From Pseudomonas delhiensis (GTDB taxonomy: Bacteria > Pseudomonadota > Gammaproteobacteria > Pseudomonadales > Pseudomonadaceae), in contig NZ_FZPC01000009.1 of the NCBI RefSeq assembly GCF_900187975.1, positions 62,001-126,000 of the forward strand: DNA of 64,000 bases, in the 5' to 3' direction. Both the position numbers and the translations under genes were made by a program. This document shows positions 9,520-18,248 of this stretch, in pieces; position 1 is the first letter of the stretch, and each line of letters starts with the position of its first letter. The notes beneath the pieces are model-generated. The model had not been told where the DNA came from. It was given only the letters and a program-made list of their open reading frames with translations, and made no database searches.

Positions 9520-10914
9520 ATGCTGTTGCTCGACCCCACTTGCGAAACGCCCCTGGTCACCCAGATCGTCGAAGGCATCGCCCAGGCCATCGACGAGCAG
9601 CGCCTGCGCCCCGGCGCCAAGCTGCCCTCCATCCGCAGGTTCGCCCAGAGCCACGGGGTGAGCCACTTCACCGTGGTCGAGGCCTACGACCGCCTGGTGG
9701 CGCGCGGCTGCCTGAACGCCGTGCCCAACGCCGGCTTCTACGTGCGCGGCCCGGCCAGCGAGGACGCCGCCGAGGCGCCCGCGCCGGAGTTCGACTTCGA
9801 CGCCCACCTGCTGCTGCACAAGGTGTTCCAGCCCCTGGGCATGGAACTGCGCCCCGGCGTCGGCCTGCTGCCCGAGCACTGGCTGGACGCCGAGGGCCTG
9901 CTGCGCGGCCTGCGCACCCTGGCCCGGGAAGAGCCGCGGCAATTCGGCAACTACGGCCACAGCAAGGGCAACCCGCGCCTGCGCGGCAAGCTCGCCGACC
10001 GCCTGGCCGACGCCGGGGTGGCCGCCAGCCCCGAGCAGGTCCTGCTGACCAGCGGCGCCAGCCAGGCCCTGGACCTGGCGGTGCGCTACCTGGTGCAGCG
10101 CGGCGACCCGGTGCTGGTGGACGAGCCCGGCTACCACAACCTGTTCCTCAACCTGCGCCTGCAGGGCGCGCAACTGCTGGGCGTGCCGCGCAGCGCCGAC
10201 GGCCTGGACCTGGAGCGCCTGGAACAGCTGGTGCGCGAGTACCGGCCCAAGGTCTACTTCACCCAGGCGCGGCTGCAGAGCCCCACCGGCGCCAGCCTGT
10301 CCCTGGCCGCCAGCCACCGCCTGCTGCAACTGGCCGAGAAGTACGACTTCCTGATCGTCGAGAACGACATCTACGCCGACCTCGACCCCGCCGGCCAGCT
10401 GCTGCTGGCCAACCTCGACCAGCTGGCCCGGGTGATCTACATCGGCAGCCTGTCCAAGGTCATAGCCCCGGCGCTGCGGGTGGGCTTCATCGCCGCCCAC
10501 CCGGAGCTGATCGACGAGCTGGTGCCGCTGAAGATGGTCGCCGGCCTGACCAGCTCGGAACTCACCGAGACCCTGGCCCTGGACATCCTCCTCCAGGGCC
10601 GCCAGCGCAAGCACGTGCGCCAGCTCCGCGAGCAGCTCGGCGAGGCCCACGACAGCGTGGCCCGGCGCCTGGAGGCGGCCGGCCTGGAACTGTTCCACGA
10701 ACCGCGCGCCGGGCTGTTCCTCTGGGCCCGCCACCGCGCGGTGGCCGACGCCACCCTGCTGGCCGAACGGGCCAAGGAAGCGAAGATCCTGCTGTTCCCC
10801 GGCCAGTTGTTCATGCCCGACGGCCGCCACGTGCCCTGGCTGCGCTTCAACGTCGCCCATTCGCTGGACGCGCGGCTGTACGACTTCCTCGCCCGCCAGG
10901 ACGGCTCTTCCTAG
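9520..10914 (+). CDS. MocR-family transcriptional regulator (GntR HTH fused to aminotransferase-like domain)
   Basis: A 464-residue regulator. The N-terminal winged helix (KLPSIRRFAQSHGVSHFTVVEAYDRLVARG, split over residues 35-65) is of GntR type. The rest is a fold-type I aminotransferase domain with the PLP lysine in YIGSLSKVIAPALR and the conserved VLLTSGASQALDLA and DEPGYHN motifs. MocR proteins bind pyridoxal phosphate and respond to amino acids, amines or vitamin B6. The ATG at 9520 gives the standard MLLLDPTCETPLVTQIVEG opening. Its divergent position suggests that it controls the aldolase and polyamine-type binding protein operon. Confidence 0.92.
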   Translation: MLLLDPTCETPLVTQIVEGIAQAIDEQRLRPGAKLPSIRRFAQSHGVSHFTVVEAYDRLVARGCLNAVPNAGFYVRGPASEDAAEAPAPEFDFDAHLLLHKVFQPLGMELRPGVGLLPEHWLDAEGLLRGLRTLAREEPRQFGNYGHSKGNPRLRGKLADRLADAGVAASPEQVLLTSGASQALDLAVRYLVQRGDPVLVDEPGYHNLFLNLRLQGAQLLGVPRSADGLDLERLEQLVREYRPKVYFTQARLQSPTGASLSLAASHRLLQLAEKYDFLIVENDIYADLDPAGQLLLANLDQLARVIYIGSLSKVIAPALRVGFIAAHPELIDELVPLKMVAGLTSSELTETLALDILLQGRQRKHVRQLREQLGEAHDSVARRLEAAGLELFHEPRAGLFLWARHRAVADATLLAERAKEAKILLFPGQLFMPDGRHVPWLRFNVAHSLDARLYDFLARQDGSS

Positions 10915-10922
10915 GGCCTGCC

Positions 10923-10951
10923 CGCGAATCGCGCGCAGGGCGCGCTCCTAC
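10923..10951. repeat. REP-like palindrome
   Basis: GCGAATCGCGCGCAGGGCGC followed by GCTCCTAC is a half element of the dispersed palindromes seen at 21300, 30035 and 34302. Confidence 0.6.
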
Positions 10952-11045
10952 AAGGTGACTCATTCGCGTCGATCCGGCGGATATCGCCAGGCGCCGCGCC
11001 AGCGCTTAGACTTGCCGCCCATCACGAACCAGCCAAGAGAACACC

Positions 11046-11747
11046 ATGGGCGCCCAGTGGAAAGCCAAACATAAGGAAGCCGCCGCCAACGCCAAGGGCC
11101 GCGTCTTCGGCAAACTGTCGAAGGAAATCATGATCGCCGCGCGCAATGGCGCCGATCCGGACATGAACCCGAAACTGCGCCTGGTGGTCGAGCAGGCCAA
11201 GAAGGCCTCGATGCCGCGCGACACCCTGGAGCGCGCCATCAAGAAAGGCGCCGGCCTGCTCGACGGCGGCGCCAGCTTCGAGCGCGTGGTCTACGAAGGC
11301 TTCGCCCCGCACCGCGTGCCGGTCATCGTCGAATGCCTGACCGACAACGTGAACCGCACCGTGGCGGAAATCCGCGTGCTGTTCCGCAAGGGCCAGCTCG
11401 GCGCCTCCGGCTCGGTGGCCTGGGACTTCGACTACCTGGGCCTGGTCGAAGCGACCCCGGCCAGCAGCGATGCCGACCCGGAACTGGCCGCCATCGAGGC
11501 CGGCGCCCAGGACTTCGAGCCCGGCGAGGAAGACGGCGACACCCTGTTCCTCACCGACGCCACCGACCTGGACGCCGTCTGCCGCGCCCTGCCCGAGCAC
11601 GGCTTCAACGTCGTCTCGGCCAGGCTCGGCTACAAGGCGAAGAACCCGGTGAGCCTGTCCGGCGCGGAACTGGAGGAAGTCGAAGCCTTCCTCGACGCCC
11701 TGGACGGCAACGACGACGTGCAGAACCTGTACGTCGGCCTGGCCTGA
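11046..11747 (+). CDS. YebC/PmpR-family protein (YeeN-like paralogue)
   Basis: A 233-residue member of the YebC/PmpR/TACO1 family. The conserved opening [18 protein letters not shown] and [20 protein letters not shown] replace the usual AGHSKWANIKH start, which places it with the shorter YeeN-like paralogues, not the canonical PmpR. The middle motifs [20 protein letters not shown] and [14 protein letters not shown] are clear. Family members are described as transcription regulators or as translation factors acting on proline-rich stalling; which applies here cannot be told. It is a single gene with AAGAGAACACC before the ATG. Confidence 0.88.
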   Translation: MGAQWKAKHKEAAANAKGRVFGKLSKEIMIAARNGADPDMNPKLRLVVEQAKKASMPRDTLERAIKKGAGLLDGGASFERVVYEGFAPHRVPVIVECLTDNVNRTVAEIRVLFRKGQLGASGSVAWDFDYLGLVEATPASSDADPELAAIEAGAQDFEPGEEDGDTLFLTDATDLDAVCRALPEHGFNVVSARLGYKAKNPVSLSGAELEEVEAFLDALDGNDDVQNLYVGLA

Positions 11748-11770
11748 CTCCACGCGCCGGGTCCCCAGGG

Positions 11771-11934
11771 GCGTAGGGCGTATAACCGTTCGCGGTTATA
11801 CGCCGTTTCACCTTTTTCACCGCCAACGCCATGGCTGAGCCAGGCGCTCCCACCCCAGAATGCCCGGGCTCGCCCCGATCGGGGTTCGACCAAGGCCAAA
11901 CGGCGGATAACGCGGAGCGTTATTCGCCCTACGC
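11771..11934. repeat. Pair of inverted REP-like elements of the GTAGGGCG...CGCCCTAC class
   Basis: GCGTAGGGCGTATAACCGTT at 11770 and TTATTCGCCCTACGC at about 11920 are inverted arms around about 130 bp, with internal GGTTATACGCC and GGCGGATAACGCGG. The same class recurs at 30120-30220 and at 36460-36532. The right arm reaches the stop of the LysR gene. Confidence 0.65.
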
Positions 11935-12825
11935 TCCCCGCCCCATCAGCACCGCCTGGCCCGCCTCGGCCTTCTCGCGGAGGAAGTCCCAGGTGGTGCG
12001 CATCCGCGCGATGTCCTTGAGCTCCGTGGGCATCAGCATCCAGAAGGTCCGCACGAACTCGATCTCGCCCGGCAGCACCGGCTGCAGCGTCGGGTCCTCC
12101 GCCGCGGCGAAGGCCGGCAGGATGGCCAGGCCGGCGCCCTCGGCCACCGCGCGCTGCTGGGCCAGGATGCTGGTGCAGCGCAGGGCCATGTGCAACGGCC
12201 GGCCGATCTCGTCCAGGTACTGCAATTCCTTGCTGTACAGCAGGTCGTCGACGTAGCCCACCAGTGCGTGCTTGCGCAGGTCGTCGCGGCTGCGGATGGG
12301 GCCGCGCTCGGCCAGGTAGTCCCTGGCCGCATACAGGCGCAGCACGTAGTCGGTCAGCCGGGTGATCAGGTAGGGCCCGCGGCCGGGGCGCTCCAGGGTG
12401 ATGACGATGTCCGCCTCGTGGCGCGACAGCTGCAGCGCCCGCGGCACCGCCAGCAGGTCCACGCCCAGGTGCGGGTGGCGGCGGTTAAGTTCCACCAGCT
12501 GCGAGGTCAGTAGCGTCGAGCCATAGCCCTCGGTGGCGCCGATGCGCACCTTGCCCGAGAGGTTGTCCTCCGCCCCGGCCAGGCGCTTCTCGATCACCTT
12601 GCAGGCGCTTTCCATGGCCTCGGCCTGCGGCAACAGCCCGTGCCCGGCCTCGGTCAGGCGGTAGCCGGAGGGCTCGCGCACCAGCAGCTGCGCGCCGATG
12701 CTCTTTTCCAGCGCCTGCAGGCGCCGAGCCACCGTGGTGTGGTCGACGCCCAGGCGCCGCGCGGCCACGGTGAGCTTGCCGGCGCGGGAGAGTTCGAGGA
12801 AGAAACGCAGGTTGTCCCAGTCCAT
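11929..12825 (-). CDS. LysR-family transcriptional regulator, divergent to mmsA
   Basis: A 298-residue LTTR. The HTH is in the first 60 residues (MDWDNLRFFLELSRAGKL, then AARRLGVDHTTVARRLQALE). A PBP2-type effector domain follows (GKVRIGATEGYG, DIVITLERPGRGP). The start at 12825 is preceded by GGAG at good spacing; an upstream in-frame ATG at 12858 would add an unusual N-terminal leader and is less likely. The gene is divergent from mmsA-mmsB, 147 bp apart, so it is a good candidate regulator of valine/methylmalonate semialdehyde metabolism. In P. aeruginosa the known mms regulator is an AraC-type protein, so this is a different arrangement. Confidence 0.9.
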   Translation of the reverse strand: MDWDNLRFFLELSRAGKLTVAARRLGVDHTTVARRLQALEKSIGAQLLVREPSGYRLTEAGHGLLPQAEAMESACKVIEKRLAGAEDNLSGKVRIGATEGYGSTLLTSQLVELNRRHPHLGVDLLAVPRALQLSRHEADIVITLERPGRGPYLITRLTDYVLRLYAARDYLAERGPIRSRDDLRKHALVGYVDDLLYSKELQYLDEIGRPLHMALRCTSILAQQRAVAEGAGLAILPAFAAAEDPTLQPVLPGEIEFVRTFWMLMPTELKDIARMRTTWDFLREKAEAGQAVLMGRGA

Positions 12826-12838
12826 CGCCGGCTCCAGG

Positions 12839-12867
12839 TGTGCAAAAACGCAGAGCATGCTTGCACA
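12839..12867. promoter_or_regulatory. Candidate LysR operator (inverted repeat)
   Basis: TGTGCAA (12839-12845) and TTGCACA (12861-12867) form a perfect 7-bp inverted repeat with a 15-base spacer, just upstream of the LysR start and about 110 bp before mmsA. A further TGCA lies at about 12892. Position and symmetry suit an autoregulatory LTTR site; binding is inferred. Confidence 0.5.
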
Positions 12868-12972
12868 TCACCGCATTGAATTCATCAAAAATGCACTGCT
12901 AGGATCAACCCAACCTCCTTGAGGTACGCCCCAAGGCCCATAACAACAAACCGCCGCAGGCTGGGAGTTCCG

Positions 12973-14487
12973 ATGAGTACCACCAATGCTGCCGTTCCCA
13001 CGGTCAAACTCTTCATCGACGGCAAGCCCGTCGAATCCACCAGCAGCGAATGGCGCGAGGTGATCAACCCCGCCACCCAGGAAGTCCTGGCCCGCGTGCC
13101 CTTCGCCACCCGCGATGAAGTCGAGCGCGCCGTGGCCAGCGCCAAGGCCGCGTTCAAGACCTGGAAGAAAACCCCGATCGGCGCCCGCGCACGCATCTTC
13201 CTCAAGTACCAGCAACTGATCCGCGAGAACATGAAGGAACTGGCGGCCATCCTCACCGCCGAACAGGGCAAGACCCTGCCCGACGCCGAAGGCGACGTGT
13301 TCCGCGGCCTGGAGGTGGTCGAGCACGCCGCGGCCATCGGCAACCTGCAGTTGGGCGAGCTGGCCAACAACGTGGCCGGCGGCGTCGACACCTTCACCCT
13401 GCTGCAACCGCTGGGCGTGTGCGCCGGCATCACCCCGTTCAACTTCCCGGCGATGATCCCGCTGTGGATGTTCCCGATGGCCATCGCCACCGGCAACACC
13501 TTCGTCCTCAAGCCCTCCGAGCAGGACCCGATGGTGACCATGCGCCTGGTCGAGCTGGCCCATGAAGCCGGCATCCCGCCGGGCGTGCTGAACGTGATCC
13601 ACGGCGGCCCCGACGTGGTCAACGCCATCTGCGACCACCCGGACATCAAGGCCGTGTCCTTCGTCGGTTCCACCCGCGTTGGCACCCACGTCTACAACCG
13701 CGCCTCGCTGGCCGGCAAGCGCGTGCAGTGCATGATGGGCGCCAAGAACCACGCCGTGATCCTGCCCGACGCCAACAAGGAGCAGACCCTCAACGCCATC
13801 GCCGGCGCGGCTTTCGGCGCCGCCGGGCAGCGCTGCATGGCGGTGTCCGTGGCGATCCTGGTGGGCGAGGCCAACGAGTGGATCCCGGACCTGGTGGCCA
13901 AGGCCAGGACCCTCAAGGTCAGCGGCGGCACCGAGGCCAACACCGACGTCGGCCCGCTGGTCTCCTGCGCCGCCCTGGACCGCGTCAGCGGCCTGATCGA
14001 GCGCGGCATCCAGGAAGGCGCCAAGCTGGAGCTGGACGGCCGCAACCCGCAGGTGGCCGGCTACGAGAAAGGCAACTTCGTCGCCCCGACCCTCTTCTCC
14101 GGCGTCACCGCGCAGATGAGCATCTACCGCGAGGAAATCTTCGGCCCGGTGCTCTGCGTGGTCTCGGTGAAGACCCTCGACGAGGCCATCGAGCTGATCA
14201 ACGCCAACCCCAACGGCAACGGCACCGCCATCTTCACCCGCTCCGGCGCCGCCGCGCGGCACTTCAAGGAAGAGATCGACGTCGGCCAGGTGGGCGTCAA
14301 CGTGCCCATCCCGGTGCCGGTGCCGCTGTTCTCCTTCACCGGCTCGCGCGGCTCCAAGCTGGGCGACCTGGGCCCCTACGGCAAGCAAGTGGTGCAGTTC
14401 TACACCCAGACCAAGACGGTCACCGAACGCTGGTTCGACGAGAACGAAGTGGGCGGCGCGGTGAACACCACCATCCACCTCAAGTAA
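12973..14487 (+). CDS. mmsA: Methylmalonate-semialdehyde dehydrogenase (CoA-acylating)
   Basis: It converts methylmalonate semialdehyde (or malonate semialdehyde) with NAD and CoA to propionyl-CoA (or acetyl-CoA) plus CO2 in valine degradation. The 504-residue protein has [15 protein letters not shown], the NAD-binding SFVGSTRVG, and the catalytic Cys288 in [12 protein letters not shown]. The hallmark missing-glutamate pattern of this CoA-dependent subgroup is seen in [10 protein letters not shown], where ordinary aldehyde dehydrogenases have ELGG. The ATG at 12973 has GGGAG upstream. It is followed by mmsB after 117 bp. Confidence 0.95.
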   Translation: MSTTNAAVPTVKLFIDGKPVESTSSEWREVINPATQEVLARVPFATRDEVERAVASAKAAFKTWKKTPIGARARIFLKYQQLIRENMKELAAILTAEQGKTLPDAEGDVFRGLEVVEHAAAIGNLQLGELANNVAGGVDTFTLLQPLGVCAGITPFNFPAMIPLWMFPMAIATGNTFVLKPSEQDPMVTMRLVELAHEAGIPPGVLNVIHGGPDVVNAICDHPDIKAVSFVGSTRVGTHVYNRASLAGKRVQCMMGAKNHAVILPDANKEQTLNAIAGAAFGAAGQRCMAVSVAILVGEANEWIPDLVAKARTLKVSGGTEANTDVGPLVSCAALDRVSGLIERGIQEGAKLELDGRNPQVAGYEKGNFVAPTLFSGVTAQMSIYREEIFGPVLCVVSVKTLDEAIELINANPNGNGTAIFTRSGAAARHFKEEIDVGQVGVNVPIPVPVPLFSFTGSRGSKLGDLGPYGKQVVQFYTQTKTVTERWFDENEVGGAVNTTIHLK

Positions 14488-14604
14488 CCCCCGCAAACCC
14501 GCCCGCGCGCCCCGCCGGCCAGGCCCCGCAGCAGCAAGCTCCGGGGCCGCAGGCCACGCGCGGCGCGGGCCCTGTTCCCGACAACGACAACAAGGGGAAA
14601 CCCC

Positions 14605-15480
14605 ATGCGCATCGGTTTCATCGGACTCGGCAACATGGGCGGCCCCATGGCCGCCAACCTGCTCAAGGCCGGCTTCGACCTGAGCGTCTTCGACCTCTCC
14701 GCCGCCGCCGTGCAGGCCGCCGTGGCCCAGGGCGCCAAGGCCGTGGCCTCGCCGGCGGAACTGGCCGGCGCCGACGTGGAGGCGATCATCACCATGCTGC
14801 CGGCGGCGGCCCACGTGAAGCAGGTCTACCTCGGCGCCGACGGCCTGCTGGCGAACGTGCAGCCGGGCGTGCTGCTGATCGACTCCTCCACCATCGACCC
14901 GCACAGCGCCCGCGAGGTCTCGGCGGCGGCCCAGGCCCACGGCAACCCGATGCTCGACGCGCCGGTCTCCGGCGGCACCGCCGGCGCCGCGGCCGGCACC
15001 CTGACCTTCATGGTCGGCGGCGAGGCAGCCGACTTCGAGCACGCCAGGCCGGTATTGGCGGCCATGGGCAAGAACATCGTGCACTGCGGCGGCGCCGGCA
15101 ACGGCCAGGTGGCCAAGGTGGCGAACAACCTGCTGCTGGGCATCAGCATGATAGGCGTGGCCGAAGCCATGTCCCTGGGCGTGAAGCTGGGCATGGACGC
15201 GGAGGTGCTGGCCGGCATCATCAACACCTCCAGCGGCCGCTGCTGGAGCTCGGAAGTGAACAACCCCCTCACCGGCGCGCCGGCGGCCCGCGGCTACAGC
15301 GGCGGCTTCGGCACCGACCTGATGCTCAAGGACCTGGGCCTGGCCAGCGAGGCCGCGCGCCAGGTGCGCCAGCCGGTGCTGCTCGGCGCGCTGGCGCAGC
15401 AGCTGTTCCAGGCCTTCAGCAACCAGGGCAATGGCCAGCTGGACTTCTCGGCGATCGTGAAGCTGTATCAGGAGGGGTGA
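14605..15480 (+). CDS. mmsB: 3-hydroxyisobutyrate dehydrogenase
   Basis: A 291-residue beta-hydroxyacid dehydrogenase that oxidises 3-hydroxyisobutyrate to methylmalonate semialdehyde with NAD, the substrate of MmsA. The NAD site is IGFIGLGNMGGPMAANL, the substrate loop is DAPVSGGTAGAAAGTL, and the catalytic lysine is Lys171 in GQVAKVANNLLLG. The C-terminal KDLGLA segment is conserved. Length matches the family. It follows mmsA in the same operon and precedes the second copy of the composite repeat. Confidence 0.94.
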   Translation: MRIGFIGLGNMGGPMAANLLKAGFDLSVFDLSAAAVQAAVAQGAKAVASPAELAGADVEAIITMLPAAAHVKQVYLGADGLLANVQPGVLLIDSSTIDPHSAREVSAAAQAHGNPMLDAPVSGGTAGAAAGTLTFMVGGEAADFEHARPVLAAMGKNIVHCGGAGNGQVAKVANNLLLGISMIGVAEAMSLGVKLGMDAEVLAGIINTSSGRCWSSEVNNPLTGAPAARGYSGGFGTDLMLKDLGLASEAARQVRQPVLLGALAQQLFQAFSNQGNGQLDFSAIVKLYQEG

Positions 15481-15500
15481 GGCCAACCGCCAACCGCTCT

Positions 15501-15799
15501 CGTAGGAGCGAGCTTGCTCGCGAATGGAGTCAACCGGCGGTGGTGGTGCTTTGGGTTGACTCCGTACCCTCTCCCCAGCCCTCGGCTGCGCGCCCCGCCC
15601 TGAAGGGAGAGGGGGCTTGTCCGTACTGGCTGAAAGCATGGCTTCAACCGGACGCCGTAATAGTCGGCTAACTCCGAAATACCCGAACACTCCGAACGGT
15701 CCCCTCTCCCTTCAGGGAGAGGGTTAGGGAGAGGGCGCTCTTCAGCACAGGCACACGCCCCAGCCGGCAAGCACCGTTCGCGAGCAAGCTCGCTCCTAC
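15501..15799. repeat. Composite dispersed repeat bounded by REP-like inverted arms (copy 2)
   Basis: The arms CGTAGGAGCGAGCTTGCTCG (15501 onward) and its inverse (15776-15799) enclose an inner segment that closely follows the one at 6529-6710, including CTTCAACCGGA and GAACGGTCCCCTCTCCC. It lies directly after mmsB. No gene is visible. Confidence 0.8.
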
Positions 15800-15884
15800 A
15801 AAAGCTCCCCCTCCCCCACTCTGCGAAATTTCATACCCCACCTTTCCATTGAGCCCCTACAAACCCCGCCGGTAGGCTCTGCCC

Positions 15885-16172
15885 GTCACGGTCACTGCCG
15901 TGACACGGGTGTAGCAACCTGTAGAGTCAGAGCGCGGTAGCCCCTTGCCTTCCCATGCACGGTGCTTTTCCCGCCAGCCCCTCAAGGGCACTCATGGCGG
16001 GCCGCTCGGGGCAGGCTTCGGCCTGGCCGGCTCTCTGGCTCCGGTTTGCTACCCCCGAGCGGCCCGCCTCCCTTTCCGGAGGGCGGTTCCTCACCCACTC
16101 GAGGAGCAATGGACATGCCACTTCCGGCCAACCGCGTGCATCGCCCTGCTGCCTCTCACCCGGAGGCAGACG
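15885..16172 (+). other. Structured leader-like region upstream of small helical protein gene
   Basis: The stretch contains several perfect inverted repeats. They are TCACGG-N6-CCGTGA at 15887-15904; a 15-bp stem GCGGGCCGCTCGGGG (15997-16011) with its exact complement at 16053-16067; and inside that loop CAGGC-TTCG-GCCTG (16012-16025), a stem capped by a UUCG tetraloop. A reading frame passes through but its codons are unlike those of neighbouring genes and are interrupted by palindromes, so I read this as RNA structure, not as protein. It lies just before the gene at 16173 and might be its leader or a separate small RNA. No known riboswitch class is recognised. Confidence 0.45.
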
Positions 16173-16451
16173 ATGCCTGACATGATCCCCCTCACCACCC
16201 TCTCCCAACCCCACGAGGACGTTCTCTACGTCAACCTCCAGGCCCCGGTGGAGCACCTGATGGGCACCGCCGAGCGCCGCCTGGAATCCCTCAGCGTGCT
16301 GCTGCGCCTGCTGGAGGACAGCGCCGACGAAATGCCCATGCCTGCCGGGGTGGCGCGCCTGTCCGCCAGCCTCGCGCCGCTGCTGGAGGAAGCGCGGCAG
16401 CTGTACGAGCTGGCGGAGCGCAAGGCCCGGCAGGAGCAGGCCGGCGCCTGA
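16173..16451 (+). CDS. Small helical protein, DUF3077/DUF6124-like
   Basis: A 92-residue protein with no signal peptide or membrane helix. It is largely predicted helical, with heptad-like leucines in the C-terminal half (VARLSASLAPLLEEARQLYELAERKARQEQ). The start at 16173 (MPDMIPLTTLSQPHEDVL) follows GGAGGCAGACG. Small proteins of this shape, often annotated DUF3077, are common in Pseudomonas near phage or mobile segments, but I cannot confirm the family by eye. It is preceded by the structured region at 15885-16172. Function unknown. Confidence 0.65.
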   Translation: MPDMIPLTTLSQPHEDVLYVNLQAPVEHLMGTAERRLESLSVLLRLLEDSADEMPMPAGVARLSASLAPLLEEARQLYELAERKARQEQAGA

Positions 16452-16457
16452 GCCCCC

Positions 16458-16482
16458 GGCGGAGGGCGCCGCGCCCTCCGCC
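16458..16482 (+). terminator. Strong hairpin after small protein gene
   Basis: An 11-bp perfect stem GGCGGAGGGCG / CGCCCTCCGCC with a CCG loop lies 7 bases after the stop codon. No T-tract follows, so termination is uncertain; it may act as an RNA-stabilising 3' hairpin. Confidence 0.45.
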
Positions 16483-16554
16483 TGCCCCGCGCCACCAGGC
16501 GGGCATCTCGGCTATGATGCGCGCACCCCCGCGTACCCGCCTGGAAGCCCCCGC

Positions 16555-17475
16555 ATGATCCTCCGCCCGCAAACCCCGACGCTCTGGGTGCTGCTGTTCT
16601 CCCTCAAGGGTTCGATCATCCCGGCCATCTGGCGCAAGGTGCTCTACACGGTGCTGCTCAGCTCGCTGGTGGTGGCCACCCACGGCACCCTCTACCACTA
16701 CAAGGTGGTGCTCACCTCCACGCCCTTCACCCTCTGGGGCCTGACCCTGGCGATCTTCCTGGGCTTCCGCAACAACGTGGCCTACCAGCGCTTCTGGGAG
16801 GCGCGCACGCTCTGGGGCGAGCTGCTGGTCGTCTCGCGCAACCTGGCGCGGCAGAGCCTGTCGCTGCTGCCCGGCCTGGACGATGCCGGGCGCCGCCTGC
16901 TGGCCCGGCACCTGGCCGCCTTCGCCTACGTGCTGCGCGACCAGTTGCGCGAGCGCCCGCAAAGCGAGGACGCCCGCCGCCTGCTCGGCAGCGAACTGGC
17001 CGACGCCCTGGCCCGCGCGCCCGGCCCGGCCAACGCCCTGCTCGCCCGCCTGGGCCGCGACTTCGCCGAGGCCGGCCGGCGCGCCGGCGCCAGCGACATG
17101 CTGCAGGCCAACGTCGACCAGCAGGTCAGCCGCCTGTCCTACGTGCTCGGCGGCTGCGAGCGGATCAAGGGCACGCCCATCCCCTACCCCTACATCCTCA
17201 TGCTGCACCGCATCGTCCACGTGTACTGCTTCCTGCTGCCGTTCTGCCTGGTCGACAGCATCGGCTGGTTCACCCCGCTGGCGGTGTGCGTGCTGGCCTA
17301 CACCTTCTTCGGCCTGGACGCCCTGGGCGACCAGATCGCCGACCCGTTCGACACCCAGCCCAACGACCTGCCGCTGGACGCCATGAGCCGCCACCTGGAG
17401 ATCGCCGTCATGGAGATCCTCGGCGATGCCGAGTTGCCGGCTCCGCTGGAGCCGGTCGACGGCCTGCTGCTCTGA
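16555..17475 (+). CDS. Bestrophin-family inner membrane channel
   Basis: A 306-residue integral membrane protein of the bestrophin/UPF0187 (YneE) family, predicted to form pentameric ion channels. Helices lie at about residues 27-47 (VLYTVLLSSLVVATHG), 55-75 (PFTLWGLTLAIFLGFRNN) and 220-265. The family signatures are FLGFRNNVAYQRFWEARTLWG and, near the C-terminus, FFGLDALGDQIADPF followed by NDLPLDAMSRHLE. TATGAT at 16514 is a possible -10 box. The flavin reductase-like gene follows after 17 bp and is probably co-transcribed. Confidence 0.9.
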   Translation: MILRPQTPTLWVLLFSLKGSIIPAIWRKVLYTVLLSSLVVATHGTLYHYKVVLTSTPFTLWGLTLAIFLGFRNNVAYQRFWEARTLWGELLVVSRNLARQSLSLLPGLDDAGRRLLARHLAAFAYVLRDQLRERPQSEDARRLLGSELADALARAPGPANALLARLGRDFAEAGRRAGASDMLQANVDQQVSRLSYVLGGCERIKGTPIPYPYILMLHRIVHVYCFLLPFCLVDSIGWFTPLAVCVLAYTFFGLDALGDQIADPFDTQPNDLPLDAMSRHLEIAVMEILGDAELPAPLEPVDGLLL

Positions 17476-17492
17476 CCTTCGAGGAACCACCC

Positions 17493-18065
17493 ATGAACCA
17501 CCTGCAAGACGTCCCCCTGGCCAAGGCCTACCTGCTGCTCAACCACGGCCCCTCCACCCTGGTCACCAGCGAGCACGCGGGCGTGGCCAACGTAATGGCG
17601 GCGGCCTGGGTGATGCCACTGGACTTCGACCCGCCCAAGCTGCTGCTGGTGCTGGACCGCAACACCTGGTCGCGGCACCTGGTGGAAGGCGCCGGCACCT
17701 TCGTCATCCAGCTGCCGTCGCGGCGCCAGGCCGAACTGACCCTGGCGGTGGGCTCCAGCAACGGCGGCGAGCTGGACAAGTTCGCCCGCTACGACATCGC
17801 CCACGGCCGCGCCCGCCAGGTGCAGGCGCCCGTCGTCGAGGGCTGCCTGGCCTACCTGGAATGCAAGGTGATCGCCGAGCCGCACAACCAGGAGAAATAC
17901 GACCTGTTCATCGCCGAGGTGGTGGCGGCCTATGCGGACGAGCGGGTGTTCTCGAAGGGGCGCTGGCATTTCCCCGACGAGGAGTCGCGGACCATTCATT
18001 ACCAGGCCGGCGGGGCTTTCTTTGCGACGGGGGAGGCGTTTCAGGTGGTCAAGGCTGAGGCTTGA
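17493..18065 (+). CDS. Flavin reductase-like FMN-binding protein
   Basis: A 190-residue split-barrel flavoprotein. The FMN-binding core is seen in ANVMAAAWVMPLDFDPPKLLLVLDRNTWSR and GTFVIQLPSRRQ. Such proteins supply reduced flavin to monooxygenases or act as stand-alone oxidoreductases. The ATG at 17493 follows GAGGAACCACCC. Its partner cannot be named; the upstream bestrophin gene is the only co-directional neighbour. Confidence 0.88.
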   Translation: MNHLQDVPLAKAYLLLNHGPSTLVTSEHAGVANVMAAAWVMPLDFDPPKLLLVLDRNTWSRHLVEGAGTFVIQLPSRRQAELTLAVGSSNGGELDKFARYDIAHGRARQVQAPVVEGCLAYLECKVIAEPHNQEKYDLFIAEVVAAYADERVFSKGRWHFPDEESRTIHYQAGGAFFATGEAFQVVKAEA

Positions 18066-18069
18066 AGCA

Positions 18070-18235
18070 AGAGCCCCTCTCCCTAACCCTCTCCCTGAAG
18101 GGAGAGGGGACTGTCCTCTGCCAATCGAAGCATCAGCGCACTCCTGCCTCTAGGCTGACACCTGACTACCCGTACATGCCGAACGGCCCCCTCTCCCTCT
18201 GGGAGAGGGCTGGGGTGAGGGCAAGCGCGCTCAAA
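18070..18235. repeat. Inverted, partial copy of the composite repeat core
   Basis: CCCTCTCCCTAACCCTCTCC at 18075 and CCCTCTGGGAGAGGGCTGGG at about 18191 match the inner part of the elements at 6469 and 15501 in the opposite orientation, without the REP-like outer arms. It fills the gap between the convergent flavin reductase and kinase genes. Confidence 0.65.
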
Positions 18236-18248
18236 CCCCACACCCAGG

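Noticed and set aside
12868..15690. A 940-codon minus-strand frame over mmsA-mmsB
   Set aside because: Same antisense shadow pattern; mmsA and mmsB carry all catalytic residues on the plus strand.
15945..16172. N-terminal extension of the 92-residue protein through the structured region
   Set aside because: The extension codes through perfect palindromes and is Pro/Arg/Gly-rich without similarity to the helical part; the ATG at 16173 has its own GGAGG.
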